Source of the DNA: Delphinapterus leucas
Lineage: Eukaryota > Chordata > Mammalia > Artiodactyla > Monodontidae
Direction of reading: 5' to 3'
Length of the DNA stretch: 64,000 nt
Assembly: GCF_002288925.2 (NCBI RefSeq)
Contig: NW_022098076.1
Span: 76,030,009-76,094,008, forward strand
Part shown: in pieces, positions 33,701 through 46,205 of the stretch
How the letters are laid out: each line of letters begins with the position of its first letter
Position numbering within the stretch: the first letter of the stretch is position 1
The notes under the pieces: generated by a model
The model's database searches: none
The model's input: the letters and a program-made list of their open reading frames with translations, nothing else
Told to the model about the DNA's origin: nothing
Made by a program: the position numbers and the translations under genes

Positions 33701-35593
33701 TGGGTGTTTCCAGAGACGTTCTTGCTGACACCTGCTACACGTCCCTGTCCCAATAACTCCAGGCACCCACCTCGAATGACACCAGAAGATACGTGGCAAG
33801 GAAGGAAACTGGGGTTTGCAGAGGACCCACTCTTGGCCACTGAGCTGGCTGCTTTATAGACGTTATTTTATTTAATCTTGTTGACAAGTTTTTGAGGTAA
33901 ATAGGCTCAGAGAATTTAAGCAACTTGCCCAAAGCCGAACAGCTAGAAGTAGTAGTATTGGCAGAAGTATAAATGGTAGTTGCCAGTTTTCACTGTGTAC
34001 CTGGCACGGTTCTAAGCCCTTGTGTGCGTTATGACCCTTCATGACCCCCCTGAGGTAGGTTATTAGCATCCTCATCTTACAGGATCTCAGGCAGCCCTTC
34101 AACAATCCTGTGAGATCCAAGATGGCACATCTATCAAGTGACGGTGCCAGGACTGATACCTGAATCAGCCTGACTCCAATACCTGCTCTTCCCAGCACGC
34201 CACACTGTCCCCACGGCCGGATGAGGCCCCCACTTGTGAGAGCACAGAGAGAGCTCGGGGGGCCCAGCCAGGCTCCACGGAGGAGGTGTACCCGAGCCAG
34301 TCCTCGAGGACGCATTGCTTCTGTTTGTCTACTGTGTGTCTCACCGACTCCCCCGCAAGCCCCATGAGGGCAGGAAGCACATGGGTCATTTGCATCGAGA
34401 AGCTCTGGGGCTCTGCTCAGAGCCTGGAGCTCACTAGGTCCATGGATAAGGTTTTGAAGGTGGAGATGGGAAAAGGGCTTTTCAGGTGGAAATAACCACA
34501 CAAACAAGGCATGGAGGTGGGAGGGCTTTCCATGTCAAAAGAATCCCCTTTGGCTGGGACACAGAGTGGGGGAAGGGAAGAGACAGCACCGAGGGGCACG
34601 TGTTAGGAGATGAGGGAGGCAGACTGGCCAAAAAGTCTCTTTCCAGGCTGGACGATGGGCAACTCTGAATGCCCAGCAGAGGAGTTAAGACTTTTAGCTG
34701 CCAGCACTGGGGAGCCACTGAAGGTGCCTGAGTAGGAGAGGGACCAGGGGGAGGTGAAGGGTAGGGAGCTTAAGGCAAGCAGGAAATGTGCAGTAACACT
34801 AATAGTAATGGGGGAAGAAGCAAGGGGGGAAGAGCCCCAAAGCCTAGAGACAAGGGGCCATCAGGCACCCTGAAACCTACAGGTCCTCATCCCCACCTCA
34901 TTTGAACCGACGCTCCCTCCAACCTCTACTTCTCTCCCCCACCCAAAACATGGGAGGGCACCAGTCCCCTTCCTGCCCTTCACAGAGCCAGGGATCCTGC
35001 CCTCAGCTCTGTCTGCTGCTCGCCCTCTGGGACCCACTTGAGGAACCCGTAACCAGGACGCAGCCATCCTCTGAGCCCTGGCCACTCAGGAGACACCAGA
35101 GGGGTCAAGAATGATGGAGACAATGATCCCAGGGGGATCCAGCCCGCATGCCGCATGACTGAGGACACAGCCAGATGGCTCCCCGTCTGTGGACAGCCCA
35201 GCACCTCGGAGGTCACATTGCGAGTCCAGTGGGCTCCATCAAGAAACACCCAGTCGGCCCCCGCCAGCGAGGCAACGGCAGGCTGGGAGGCCCAGCCTAG
35301 TGGAGCAGGGCGTGGCTTGGAAGCCAGGGTGAGCAGTGCACCCCTCCAGGACCCGAGGGTGCTCACGGTCAGGCAGCTACGAAATGCCCTGGCCATGGGG
35401 GTGGGGGGCGGGGACTGGGCCAGTACAAGGCCCGGGGTGAAAGGGGCAGAGCCCCAGCATGGCTTGAAGACACTGGCCTCCCAGACTGAGCCTCAAGCCC
35501 TGGGCAGGGGGGTCCCGGGGAGGAAGGGGCCACTGCCCTGGCTCTATCTCCTCCCCAGGCCTGCGCCCTCCCCTCCAGGCCACCCATCCTCAC

Positions 35594-35678
35594 CAGAGCT
35601 TGGTGCCGACCTGCTCGGCTGTTTCCTTCCCTTATATAGAGTTCTGCTCGGGACCGGGAAAGGAACTGCGTCAAGTTC
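35594..35678 (-). CDS. TNS1: TNS1 upstream coding exon, Arg-rich segment
   Basis: An 85-nt exon beginning with one base that completes a codon, then 28 codons: NLTQFLSRSRAELYIREGNS, then RAGRHQAL. The acceptor is strong (CCCCTTCTTGCCTCCAG, ending at 35679). The donor CTCTG|GTGAGG is at 35593-35592. It leaves in phase 0, matching the exon at 28587-28628. It needs two bases from upstream, which the exon at 36323 supplies. The peptide is basic and Ser-rich with no recognised domain. A TATATAAGG string inside it (35630-35638) looks like a TATA or CArG element but falls within the open frame. Confidence 0.62.
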
Positions 35679-36322
35679 CTGGAGGCAAGAAGGGGCCTGT
35701 TCCCAGGGACACCTTGAGCTGAGGGGCGGGGAGCCATGCCCCAGCCCAGAGTCCCCTCCGGGGCCAGGGAGCCGGCCAGGGGCAAGGAGGGGGCCTGGCC
35801 CTTTCCCCAAAGCCAGCAGTCTCTGACTCAGAACCCAAGCAGACAAGACACAGGGACGACCCAGACAGCCGACGCTGGTCACTGCCCCCAGAGCCCCAGT
35901 CCCACCCCCTCCCCCAAATCCTCCTCCACCAGGCTCCTCTTGGACCCACTGGCCCAGTCAACCCGTCCCCGCAGCTCCAGCAGCTCTCCGGTAGCCCAGC
36001 CCTCCGTCTCATCTCGGGAGCCTTTCCTCAGGCCCCACTCACTGGCCGCCCAGCTTCTGCCGGCCTCCAGGCCCTGTAACACACTCAAGATGAGGCTCTC
36101 CAGAGACAGAAGTTTCTAGCCACACACACACACAGCGGCCCGGACCTGCACAGCCCAACGCCATCCAAGGGGAAGGCCGGGTGTGCCCGACCCTCTTGAG
36201 CCCACTGGACTGTGATATTTCAGAGCAGATATTTCCCAAGAAGGTCCTGGCAGCAGCAAAGCAGGTGGGGCAGGCCTAGCAGCAGGCCCTGCCCTCCGCA
36301 GCCGGTCCCCTTCAGAGCTTAC

Positions 36323-36366
36323 CCGAAGGATGGCATAAGATAGCGCCCAGATCGCCGGATGCCTAG
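36323..36366 (-). CDS. TNS1: Putative first coding exon of long TNS1 isoform
   Basis: A candidate exon with donor TTCGG|GTAAGC at 36322-36317. The frame compatible with the exon at 35594-35678 reads LGIRRSGRYLMPSF plus GG. The Met at 36336-36334 would start the extension as MPSFG-NLTQF. The ATG context is weak (C at -3). The 5' edge given assumes the CAG at 36369-36367. Another CAG at 36389-36387 is possible, and the frame stays open further upstream (…EKLFCHQLGIRRSGRY…), so the start of both exon and protein is unsettled. If the exon is used only as UTR, translation would begin further downstream. Confidence 0.45.
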
Positions 36367-36999
36367 CTGGTGGCAGAACAGCTTTTCTGAAGATCTGCCC
36401 GCCCTGGAACCCAAGCTGGGGCCCCAAGGGCCCAGCTCAGGGGCCACACTGGCCCACACCCAAAGTCAGTGACCCTGGGAGGGCTGAGGTTCCACGCCAG
36501 GCCAGACTTCTCACGAGCAGAAAATCAGAGATGAGTCCAGCAAACGGGTACCAAGTGCCTCCTATGCGCCAGGCCCTGGGAGCACAAGAGGGGAGCCAGG
36601 GGTCGGCAGTGACAAGCGTGGGGCATGCGGGGCCACAGGCACAGCTGGGCCCAGGGCTTGACGCTGGTCAGCATCCTGCACTCACAGCCCTGCCCCCACT
36701 CCGCCTCCTCCTGGGCTCCCTCGTGGCTACTGACAACCACCCAACTTCCGGGCCACCAAAGCTTGTTCAGCCCGAACCTAAGGGTTGGCTGCACTCCTCC
36801 TACACCGCCCCCCAACCAAGCCTGGTCAACTCCTCCACCCAAATATCTCTCCAAGCCACCCCCTCACCCCTAGTCTCTTTAATCATGGAGATTCTTACAA
36901 CGGCTTCCTGACACAGGCCTCCCTGCCCTCAGTCCAGTCCTCTAAGCCACTCTCCGCTCGGCAGCCAGAGAACTATTTCTACAAGGCATAGCCGTTAAT

Positions 37000-37330
37000 G
37001 CCACTCTTCTGCCTGAAGTCCTTCCATGGCTCCCGGCTCCATGGGATAAAGTCCAGATGCCCTAATATGGTCCTCACGGCCCTTCGAGACCTGGCTGTGT
37101 CTCTCTCTCCAGTCCCATTCCTCACCTCTCTGCCTCGAAGCCCGTGCTCCAGCCAGAGAACGCCACTGTCAAGTGTGTTTGGGTTTTTTCCATATGGTAC
37201 ACTGTGAGGTAGGGTTACCAGCCCATTTTACAGATGGGGAAACGAGGTTCTGAGAGGTAATGTGCTTAGCCTGAGGTCATACAACCAGTAGGTAATGGAA
37301 CCAGAGTTCCAACCTGGTGGCACCCCAAGC
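37000..37330. mobile_element. L2 then MIR (antisense)
   Basis: AAGTCCTTCCATGGCTCCCG, GATAAAGTCCAGATGCCCTA and ACGGCCCTTCGAGACCTGGC are L2. CCATTTTACAGATGGGGAAA at about 37224 is antisense MIR. Confidence 0.7.
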
Positions 37331-39129
37331 CTCAGCTCTGCCCAGGACCATAGCACCTTGCCCAGTCGGGGGTCAAAGGTAGAGATTCATGGGGGGCATA
37401 GCCTCTGAGGTGGGTGGGCCGGGGAGATGTGTGGGCCAGGGGTGGGGGTGGGGGATGGCAGAAGAAGAGACCAAAGTGAAAAGAGGCTCTGAGCTGGGGT
37501 CAGGAGCAGAGGAGTGAGGTTACCGAGAGCAGTACAAGGGGATATAAGAAGACCGAGGAGAAATCAGCCACCACTGAGGGACCCAACCTGGAGGACTCAG
37601 AGGAAGCAGGGCCTCTGTTATATAAGTGGAGGCACTGAACAGGGAGTTGGAAATGCAGACTTCAAGGTTACCCTCTAAGATCTAAAGAGCAGAGAAAACC
37701 CCAGCCCTTCCTCCCTGCCTGGAGAAGGGCCATTTGTTCTAAAGCAGGTGGGTTGGATGACACGGCCTCCAGCAGAGAAAACATCGCTTCTAGGAAGCTC
37801 CTAGAAGAATCTGGTGAAGGAAAGGGCTGCGGTCTGTGGTCAAGGTTCTAGTGGAACTGGGGACAGAGGGGAGGTGATGGGCACAGAAGCAAGACCAAGC
37901 ATTCCTTCAACAACAGTGACTGAGGGCCCTTTGGTGCCACTTTCCCAGCTATGGAGACAGAGAGGAGTAAGAGTGGCCTGGTCCAGGAGGGGAACCTGTG
38001 GCCCAGTGGAGGAGACAGGCATGTAAACAGAGAATTATAAAGAGCTCAGTAACTGCTATAACGGAGGTATGAAGAGGGCTATTACTTCACTGGGATTCAA
38101 GTCCATCTGTTTTTCCAGAAATTACACCCAGAGGGAGACTGCCCCATCCTCTCACTCCCCATGAGGGTTTCTGACCTTAGATGAAAACTTTAAGTTTAAA
38201 AGCCTTTGACCCTAAGCTGTGCTAAAACAGTAAGGCAGGAAGGATGCATGGGAAACAAATTTAAGAGCAAGGGGGAAACCCAAGAAGCCAGAGGGTTCTG
38301 GAACTGCCAAGGAGCACATCAGGGACCCTGGTGGAGGAGGCTGGGGCAGGGGGGTGGAGGAGAAGACGGGCTGAGCGAGGCCCCAGACGGAGAATTCCAG
38401 GGCTAGGGGCCACCCTCAAACCCACACAGACATCAGAGGTTCCTCTTGCTTTCTTAAACTCGGCCATAGTCAGCTCTCAGGGAGGGCAATGGCCTGCAGC
38501 TCCCTCTCCCTTCCACATCTGCAAGAGGCCTTGCAAACCACAGGTGTTCACGGCTCTGTTTCCTAATCTCAAAGATACCATTGATTGTCTGGGGCACCAT
38601 CAACTGGACAAGAGCTTTTGAGGAGGAAATGCTACCCGAAATGTATTGTACACTTCAACCGTAAGATGCATTCCAAGTTCAGAAATATTAAATGGGGGGA
38701 GGCGGGAAGAAGACACCTTGGATTTGAAGAAATTCCCTAAAGTTTTTTTGGTTCTTCAGCCTCCCTATGCTGCCTGCATCACTGCCCTATGCCGATGCTA
38801 TCAGGAAGGCCTTCCTGATGCCTACCTACCTCCTTTTTTAAAGATTTAAGGCTTGCCAAAAGAAAAGCAAACAGGAGAAAACTTCTGTATTCTCAAAGTC
38901 CATATGTGCTCTTGAGTTCCCTAGACCCCTAAAGGTCATTTTGTCTCATCACCTGACTCCAAACCGCTCTGAACCTATAACCCAAACGTGGTAACTGGGA
39001 GCAGGTTCAATTCTGATAGATCAAAACACCTTCTGCTTGTGGACCCTCATTTCCAAATTCCTGAGCACACTGAGGGATCATGAGTTTCCAACCAAAAGAC
39101 AAGAGATAGGATTAGAAAAGCCCTGGACT

Positions 39130-39570
39130 AGGTTAGGCCTGGGCTCAAATACCCATTTGCCATAGATCGGCTATTGAGACCTTATTGAACCTCCCCGAGT
39201 CTCAGTTTCCTCATCTGTAAACTGGGGATAATGAGACCTACTTTGCAGAGTGGTTGGGAGGACAAAATAAAGTTGACTGAGATGACATGCGTAAAAATGT
39301 CTGGAACATAGCACATGCTTGGGAAACGTTAGCTCCCTTCTATTTGAGCCGGATGCAGTTCTTGCACCTCTCCATGCCTCAGCGCCTTCGTTTACAGGGT
39401 CGCAAACTGTACGGGGCATACTATGTGCATTTGATGTGTCTCAACTCATGTAATCCTCACTTGAATGCTGTGAGGTAGGTTCTGTTCATATGCCCACTTT
39501 ACAGAGGAAAAAACTGAGGAACAATAACAGAATGAGAGGAAGGTCCTGTCTGCCTTAAGTCAGAGCTCGG
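39130..39570. mobile_element. MIR (+) and MIR (-)
   Basis: 39130-39330 contains AGTCTCAGTTTCCTCATCTG and ATGTCTGGAACATAGCACAT (MIR, plus). 39410-39570 contains TGTGAGGTAGGTTCTGTTCA (MIR, minus). Confidence 0.7.
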
Positions 39571-40794
39571 AGCAGTATAATACAATGCAAAAGATTCCCA
39601 TCAAAGCAATTCACCTTTTTTTCTTTGGAGCTTTTGACTCTTATGTGGCCTAAGCTTCAATTATCTGAAAATTCACTCATGTAGAAAACTCCTGGGCCAC
39701 AGATGGCAGCGACAGGAGGAGTTAGTGTGACTGTTCGGCACAATTAGCGCCTGTCAAGGGCTGGTGTTCTGGAACCCCATCTGTTCTGATGGACTGCACC
39801 AGGAGCCCCAGGAACAGGAGGTCCCCAGGGTAGGGCAGGGCAAGCCCAGCTCCATGGAGCTCCTTTAAATCCATCTATGGCTGAGTTGCAGGAAGCCCCC
39901 TCTCGATCCCAATTAGCCAGCCGCAGAGACTTGAAGCCAGGCCAGCACTGAAGGCCAGCGGAGGCCTGGCTGTCACCGGCATTGTTCAGCTCCATCTGAC
40001 GCATATCCACCCCTCTGCAATGTTTCCTTGTTCCCCGGGAGGCCCTCCAAGATGCACACATCCGAAACCAGGTCTGGAGGGAAGAGGGGGTGGAGGGAGA
40101 GGCAACGGAAGACCTGGCTTTATCTGGCTGGGAAAACAGGCAGATTTTAACTGGACAGGAGAGAGAGCTCACATCAGATAGAGGCCCAGTGACCCAGAGA
40201 CACGGCACACACACAGCTCAGACGCCCCGAGGCACACGCAGAGCGTGTGCGCGCACACACACACCACAGGACCACTGCCAGGTGCAGATGCAAAGTCACT
40301 CCCTGGCGCTCCCTCCCTGCCCCGCCCCAAGCAGAGCCGCACAGATGGAACACAGCAGCATGGCCAGCACACCTACTAGCAGGGGCAGTCTGCATGGCCC
40401 TGAGCTCCGCTGATTTCAGAAAGCCAGAGGGGGAAATGACCCATGTGGGCAGACAGTGGATAGGGGAGAGCATGAACCAGCAGAGGTGGGGGATGTGAGG
40501 TGCCCACAGGAGCCTGACCACCCACTGCAGCCGGACAAGTGACAAATTCCCCTTGGACTCGCCCGGGCCACCTGAGCCTTGCCCATCCTTCTGCTAGAGC
40601 AGGTGAGGGGGTAAGGCACACAGACGGAAGCTGGGTAGGAGGTGGCAGAAACAGGACGGCATGTGCACAAACGATGGGGCAGATCTAACTGGAGGATAAG
40701 CATCCTGAAAATTATGGGAAGAAGGCATGGAAGCAGGAATTTTAGAGGTGGAGGTGGTGAGGAGAAGCAAAACAGAGTCTAGGGTTTGTGGGAC

Positions 40795-41010
40795 AACCAT
40801 TTTATTTGAATAGCTACCGTGTACTGTGTACTTCAGACATAGTACCGCATTTAACCCGTTCAACAATATGCACGACAGGCAATACTCCCTTTTTCCAGAT
40901 GAGGCCACTGAAACTCAACAAGAAAAGTAAGTTGCCCAAGACCACTCGGTTATGAGCAGTTGAGCTGGGACTCAAACCCAGGACAGCCAGAATACAAAAT
41001 CTATACTCCT
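40795..41010 (-). mobile_element. MIR (antisense)
   Basis: TTTTCCAGATGAGGCCACTG, AGTTGCCCAAGACCACTCGG and GGACTCAAACCCAGGACAGC give the reversed MIR order. Confidence 0.65.
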
Positions 41011-42469
41011 TCAGGCAATCCAAGTCACTAGGGCGCTTAGAGGACAAAACAGGGCAGCTATGGGGCCGAGGGGGTGTGGAGGTATAGATGGGGGGAGGGG
41101 CTGGGGCTCGACTCCCAACTCCTAAGGAGGGCAGTGGCAGCAAAGCTCAGGCTGCCGCCGTGACTCAGTGGCTTGGCCTCCAGGGAGCATTTCCGGAGCC
41201 CCAGGCAGCTCTGTACAGTCTAAGAGCCACCTGCCCGGCAGAGACACTGAGCCATTACTCACAACTGTTACTCACTCCTCTCTGCACGTCCACTGCTGAG
41301 CACATCACTTACTCCCACTCCGTCCCCTAAGCGTGGCCAAGGGGGAGCTGGCAGATCTGCCCAGTTCCCTCTCTCACTTCACCAGCTCAAATCCTGCCAG
41401 CACATCCCCACCTGAGTCACTGGGACAGAGACCCAGAAACTCTGGCCCATTCAACTCTGACAGCTGTTGCCCTCCGCTCTGTTCTAAGAAATGGAGCTGG
41501 AGGAGAGGTCACTGAGCAAAGAATCTTCCAGTCCCAGGGCTGGAAGGGACCTCCTCAGCATCTCAGCAGGCTTCCCAGTAGATGCGTAAAGACGCTCCAG
41601 GGCCCCCACGTCCATGTTGGACAACTCTTCCAAGAGCCCCAAGAGCAAGAGCCTCCCTGTTCAGAAAGATCCATGGACTTGCAGAACTTCATCACCGATT
41701 AGAATGCAAGAACTCTCCTAACTCCACCTTCTCATCTCACAAACGAGGAAACTGAAGCCCAGAGAGGGGAAGTGCTTTTCCCAAGGTCACTCAGTGCCAA
41801 AGGGGGACTAGAAACAGGCCACCTAAGCCCTGCTGCCACCAGTCCCTCCAGCTAATCCCCTCCCCCTGCCCCAAGTCAGGGAAGAGCACTGAAGTCTACG
41901 CTCACTCTCCCGTGTTGCAAAGTAGATGCTCATTCCACAACACTGGCGGTGGCAGAGCTGAAGGCGAGCTGAAGAGGGAAGAAAGGAGCTGCAGCCAGAT
42001 GATGGTTAGTATAGAGTAATCACTTTCTAACAGTGAAGGGGCATCAGAAACAGTCTGCCCAGGAAGCAGGGAGATGGACCACAGGTCTTCTGAAGGCCCT
42101 GGAGCTAAAAGGCCAGGCCCTCTGGCAAGAGATGATGGAAGGAATTCCTGGGGTCCCAGCTGGGGACTAGGGAGAGTCCTGGCCTCCTCTCTGCTCACCT
42201 CTCCTCCCCCACCCCTCGCCCTGGCTCGCCCCTGTCTCCCAGGGCTCCAGCCTGGAATCCAGGCCTGGCTGCTGCCTCTGCTCCCACGCTCAGCTCGGCT
42301 CAGCTGGCCACAGCAGAGGCAGCACCATGTGTGGTGTCCGAGGAGGCAGCTCATAAGGCACCGAGGACTTCTTCTATCGCTAGCTCTCTCCCACCCCGCT
42401 CTGGGCAGCTGCTCTCATCCCTGCCAAGAAGTCCCTGCCCAGCTCTCTCCCTCTGCATCCACAACGGTA

Positions 42470-42690
42470 ATAACAATAGCAGTAATAATAACCAAAGGTC
42501 ACGCGGTATGTCCAGAAGACACGGTTCTTTCTGGTTCCCACATTTTACAGCTGAATAAACTCAAGCACCGGCAGGTTAGGTAAGTTGCCGGCAGTCACAC
42601 AGCCTGCGAGAGGCGGGGTCAGGATTCAAACCCAGGCAGCGTGGCTGCAGAGTCTGTGATCGTGACCCCCCGTGCCACACTGCCCTTGTG
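42470..42690 (-). mobile_element. MIR (antisense)
   Basis: CATTTTACAGCTGAATAAAC, GGCAGTCACACAGCCTGCGA and CAGGATTCAAACCCAGGCAG are MIR reversed. Confidence 0.65.
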
Positions 42691-43429
42691 ATAGGACCTC
42701 ACTCCGGGAAGTTAAAGCTCCTGAAATCTCCGCTCCCTCATCCATGCAGTTGCTGAGCACCTGGCCTCTGCAACGCTCAACATTCCTCTTGGCTACGGAT
42801 GGGCAGCCCCCGTCCAGACACTAACCAGGCCACTTACAGTCAGGCTGGGCACCCCCTGCCTCCGCACTGACCAGGGGACACCCTTGTTCATGCAGTCATT
42901 CAACAAATAGTAAGCACCTACTGGGTGCCGGGCAGGTGCTGAAGGACAGCCCCCCAAAGGAGTCCCTTGAGTCCTTAGAAATGGGAGCTGCCCGCAGTCT
43001 ACCCTCATTTCCGCCTGCTGCGGTCGTCCATCCCTTCATGTGTGAAGCCTTGTCAAGGAGGGCTCTCTTCTGTCCTGAAAGATCTTCCAGGAAGGAGATC
43101 TCAGTGCATCTCCAGGCTCCTGATCCAGGAGAGGAGGACAGCACGTGGTAAGGAAGCCCAGAGGCGCGAAGTGACTCAGGAGAGGGTTTCCCAGCCCGGG
43201 GACTCCAGGAGATTGGACTTGTGGCCTGTCCCCGATCTCCCTGGCTCAGTACAGCCTTCACAGCTACCCAAATCACCTTCCTAAATAAAACCCTCTTTGT
43301 GTTTCTCCTACGTGAAGGCCCTCTGCTGCTTCCCTCTCCCAGAAAATCCCCCACAGCCGGACCCCAAGCAACACCTCCAGGCTCCCACAAAGCCAGCCTT
43401 TCCCACACAAACCACTTTCTGTGGGCTTG

Positions 43430-43930
43430 GCCTGTGGCAGACACTGAGCTTCACAAGTAGGCACTTCACAAGTACAATCTCATTTCATCCCACCATAACT
43501 CTATAAGATTGCATATTAACCCCATTTTACAGATGCAGACACTGAGGCTCAGCCCAAGGTCATACAGCTAGTAAGCAGCAGAGGTGGGAGGGACACCTAA
43601 GCCTGTCCAACTCTGACACAGGCCTGGAGCCATTATTTTATCCATCGTTACATGCGTGCCACTGCGCCTTCGTGCGTGCCTTCCCCTGTGCCTGAAGAAG
43701 ACTTTGTCCCTTCTCCTTCCTGCCGAACTCCTTCTCAACCTTCAAAACCCATCTCAAATGGCACCTCTTCTCCAAAGTCTTCTCCATTCCACCAGCTCGT
43801 GTGCACTCCTTCTTGCTTGATGCCCCCACTGCATGTTGCAGAAACCCTCTGTCTACTCCCCTTTGTTTCCTACTAGACCATGTCTCCTTGGCCTTCCCAG
43901 CCCCACACATACCCCTGGCACCTTGCGTGG
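43430..43930. mobile_element. MIR (antisense) and L2
   Basis: CCCATTTTACAGATGCAGAC near 43523 and AAGGTCATACAGCTAGTAAG are MIR. 43690-43930 resembles L2 (CAAAACCCATCTCAAATGGC, CTTCTCCATTCCACCAGC). Confidence 0.65.
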
Positions 43931-45142
43931 TAGAGGGTAGATGCCCAAAAAGGCTTTTAAGTGTGCCCAGCTGCACTCAGCCGCTGCCACACAGCCCTGA
44001 CAGTGGGTGTCCGGGCACTGCCCCAGCCCAAGGAGCTGACCCCCAAGCCCAAGCAGGCATCCAGTGCCCCCTAGTCACAGCCAACACCCCAGCCCATGTC
44101 ACCCTGGGTGGGGGCAACTCCCCGTGCTTCCCCCTTCCTGGCCTGGGGGCCCCTCTCTGCTCTACCAGCTCGGCGTTTCTGGGAGTCTCAGCTGGTGATT
44201 AGGGCCCTAATCAGCAGGACTTCCTGCCAGCGATTGCCAGAGGTGGGGGGGGCGGGGTGGGGAGGGAAGCAAGGTCAATGCAAGGTGAAGTTCACAGCCT
44301 GGGACCAGGGGAGGCTCCGGCAGGGAAATGGACTCACAGATTCTTCCAGCCCAGCGTCTCTCCAGCCCTCCATCCTACAGGTGAGGACATCAGGCCCAGC
44401 AAGGGAAGGGATTGGTCCAGAGTCCAGGGACAGAGCAGGAGCCCTGCCCTCCCACTGCCCTAGGCCACAGGGACCCCAGGGCAGAAACCCTCCCTTATGC
44501 GTCCCCTGAAGCCCTCTGTCTGCCCCTGGGCAACGCCCCCCTAGCAACAAGCCCCATGCTGAACCCACAGGCTGCTCCGCATAAAGGGTTGTCGAGACCA
44601 GTTGACTACTCAGGTCTGGTCAAGGTCAAGGGTCAAAGGTAAGCCCCTCCTCTAGGTGGGCAATGGCCTAGCAATGGGGCAGAGGTGAGCAGGGGCTGAG
44701 GAAGGGAGGCGAGATAGGGTCGGGCTGAGCTCAGGAACCCTTTGCAGCTGTCGTCACCATCAGCCCAAGCCCATTCTTGCTCCAAAAAAAAAGCTTAATT
44801 TTACAGGTGCAACTGGGCGGGCCAGGGGTCCGGAAATGGAGCTCACAGCCCAGCCCGGAGCAACCTCAGCCTTCCCGGGTGGGAACCAGGGCTAGGTGGA
44901 AGGTGTAGCTTGGTAGGCCTTGAGGGCTGACCCCTACTAACGAGGAACATCAGGGGCACCAGAAAGCAGAGGACCCCAGAGAGGCCTCAGATGGTGAGGG
45001 AGTGTGGCCAGGAGCCTGCCCCTGCCACCACGGGGTCAAAGCTCCCAGCTCTGAGGCATGCGGGAAAGGCTGGGCACGGTTCTCCCCCACCTCCTACCAA
45101 TAAGGGACTAAACTAAAGTTGCAGCAAGAGGGATGCAGGTTA

Positions 45143-45484
45143 GGACTTCCCTGGTGGCGCAGTGGTTAAGAATCCACCTGCCAATGCAGGGCACACGGGT
45201 TCAGGCCCTGGTCCGGGAAGGTCCCACATGCCGCGGAGCAACGAAGCCCATGCGCCACAACTACTGAGCCTGCGCTCTGCAGCCAACGAGCCACAACTAC
45301 TGAGCCTACGAACCACAGCTACTGAAGCCCACGCGCCTAGAGCCTGTGCTCCTCAACAAGAGAAACCACCACAATGAGAAGCCCTAGCACCGCAGCGAAG
45401 AGTAGCCCCCGCTTGCCGCAACTAGAGAAAGCCTGCACGCAACAACGAAGACCCAACACAGCCAAAAATAAAAAGAAATTTAAA
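45143..45484 (+). mobile_element. Long CHR-type SINE
   Basis: A longer CHR member whose body repeats the module CACAACTACTGAGCCT several times. A 16-bp target-site duplication AGAGGGATGCAGGTTA occurs at 45127-45142 and 45485-45500. It has an A-rich tail. It is antisense to TNS1. Confidence 0.9.
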
Positions 45485-46048
45485 AGAGGGATGCAGGTTA
45501 GACTTCAGAGAGACCTAGAGGGTATAAGACACAGCAACTTGCAGCATTATTTGGGGAATCTCACTTTCAAATATAGTTGCTACCCCTATGGGTATAGTCC
45601 ATGGTCAAGAGTAGCTTGCCCAGAGGTCAAGAGTGGCCTGCCTGGAGGCCAGGCCACATCCTTGCTGGGCCTGGGAGTCTCTGATTCGGTGACTCTCATC
45701 AAGGAATGGATGGGATCCAAGAAGGGGAGCCTGGGCTGGTTTATAATAATGCATCTTGTTTACAGTGATGGCAGCTTTCTCAAGAGTTCTCCATAAACAC
45801 AGCTCCCTGGGCAGAGAAGGCCTCGAGAGGTCCCCTTATCTCCCCACCAGCCCCCAGTCACAGAGAGAGACAGAGTTGGAGGGGGGGAGGACGTCTCTTC
45901 TCTGGGCTCTGATGCTAGGACCCCTTGGGGGAAAATGATGCCAACATCTCCTCCACTCTCTGGTCCCGTAAGCCTCCCTATCTTAGGGGTGGAACAACCA
46001 CAGCAAGAGAGAAAAGGGCCAACCCAGAGTTGGGCTCCTGGAAGGACA

Positions 46049-46105
46049 CCACCACCACCACCACCACCAGTAATAATTATAATAATAGCGATAATAATAA
46101 TTGCT
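46049..46105. repeat. (ACC)n then (TAA)n-like repeat
   Basis: Eight ACC units followed by AT-rich TAATAATTATAATAATAGCG-like sequence, just before the MIR at 46080-46205. Confidence 0.8.
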
Positions 46106-46205
46106 AACATTTATTGAGCACTTACTATGTGCCAGGCACTGTTCAAAGTGTTTTCAGTGAACTAACTCATCTGATCCTCACAGCCACACTATGAGGCAGA
46201 AATTA
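46080..46205 (-). mobile_element. MIR (antisense)
   Basis: AACATTTATTGAGCACTTAC and TATGTGCCAGGCACTGTTC followed by ATCCTCACAGCCACACTATG. The L1 fragment at 46206 begins directly after it. Confidence 0.75.

Larger units (their letters stand above)
32830..34190. mobile_element. MIR cluster around L1 and MLT1 pieces
   Basis: Antisense MIR copies are at 32830-33020 (CCATTTTACAGATGAAGAAA) and 33830-34160 (CAACTTGCCCAAAGCCGAAC and a second copy). The L1 and MLT1 fragments at 33290-33700 lie between them. Confidence 0.6.
28629..35593 (-). other. TNS1: TNS1 intron
   Basis: A 7-kb intron with a CArG match (31087), a CHR SINE, MIRs, L2, L1 and MLT1 fragments. 34480-34760 resembles another common ancient repeat. 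No extra exon is supported. Confidence 0.6.
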
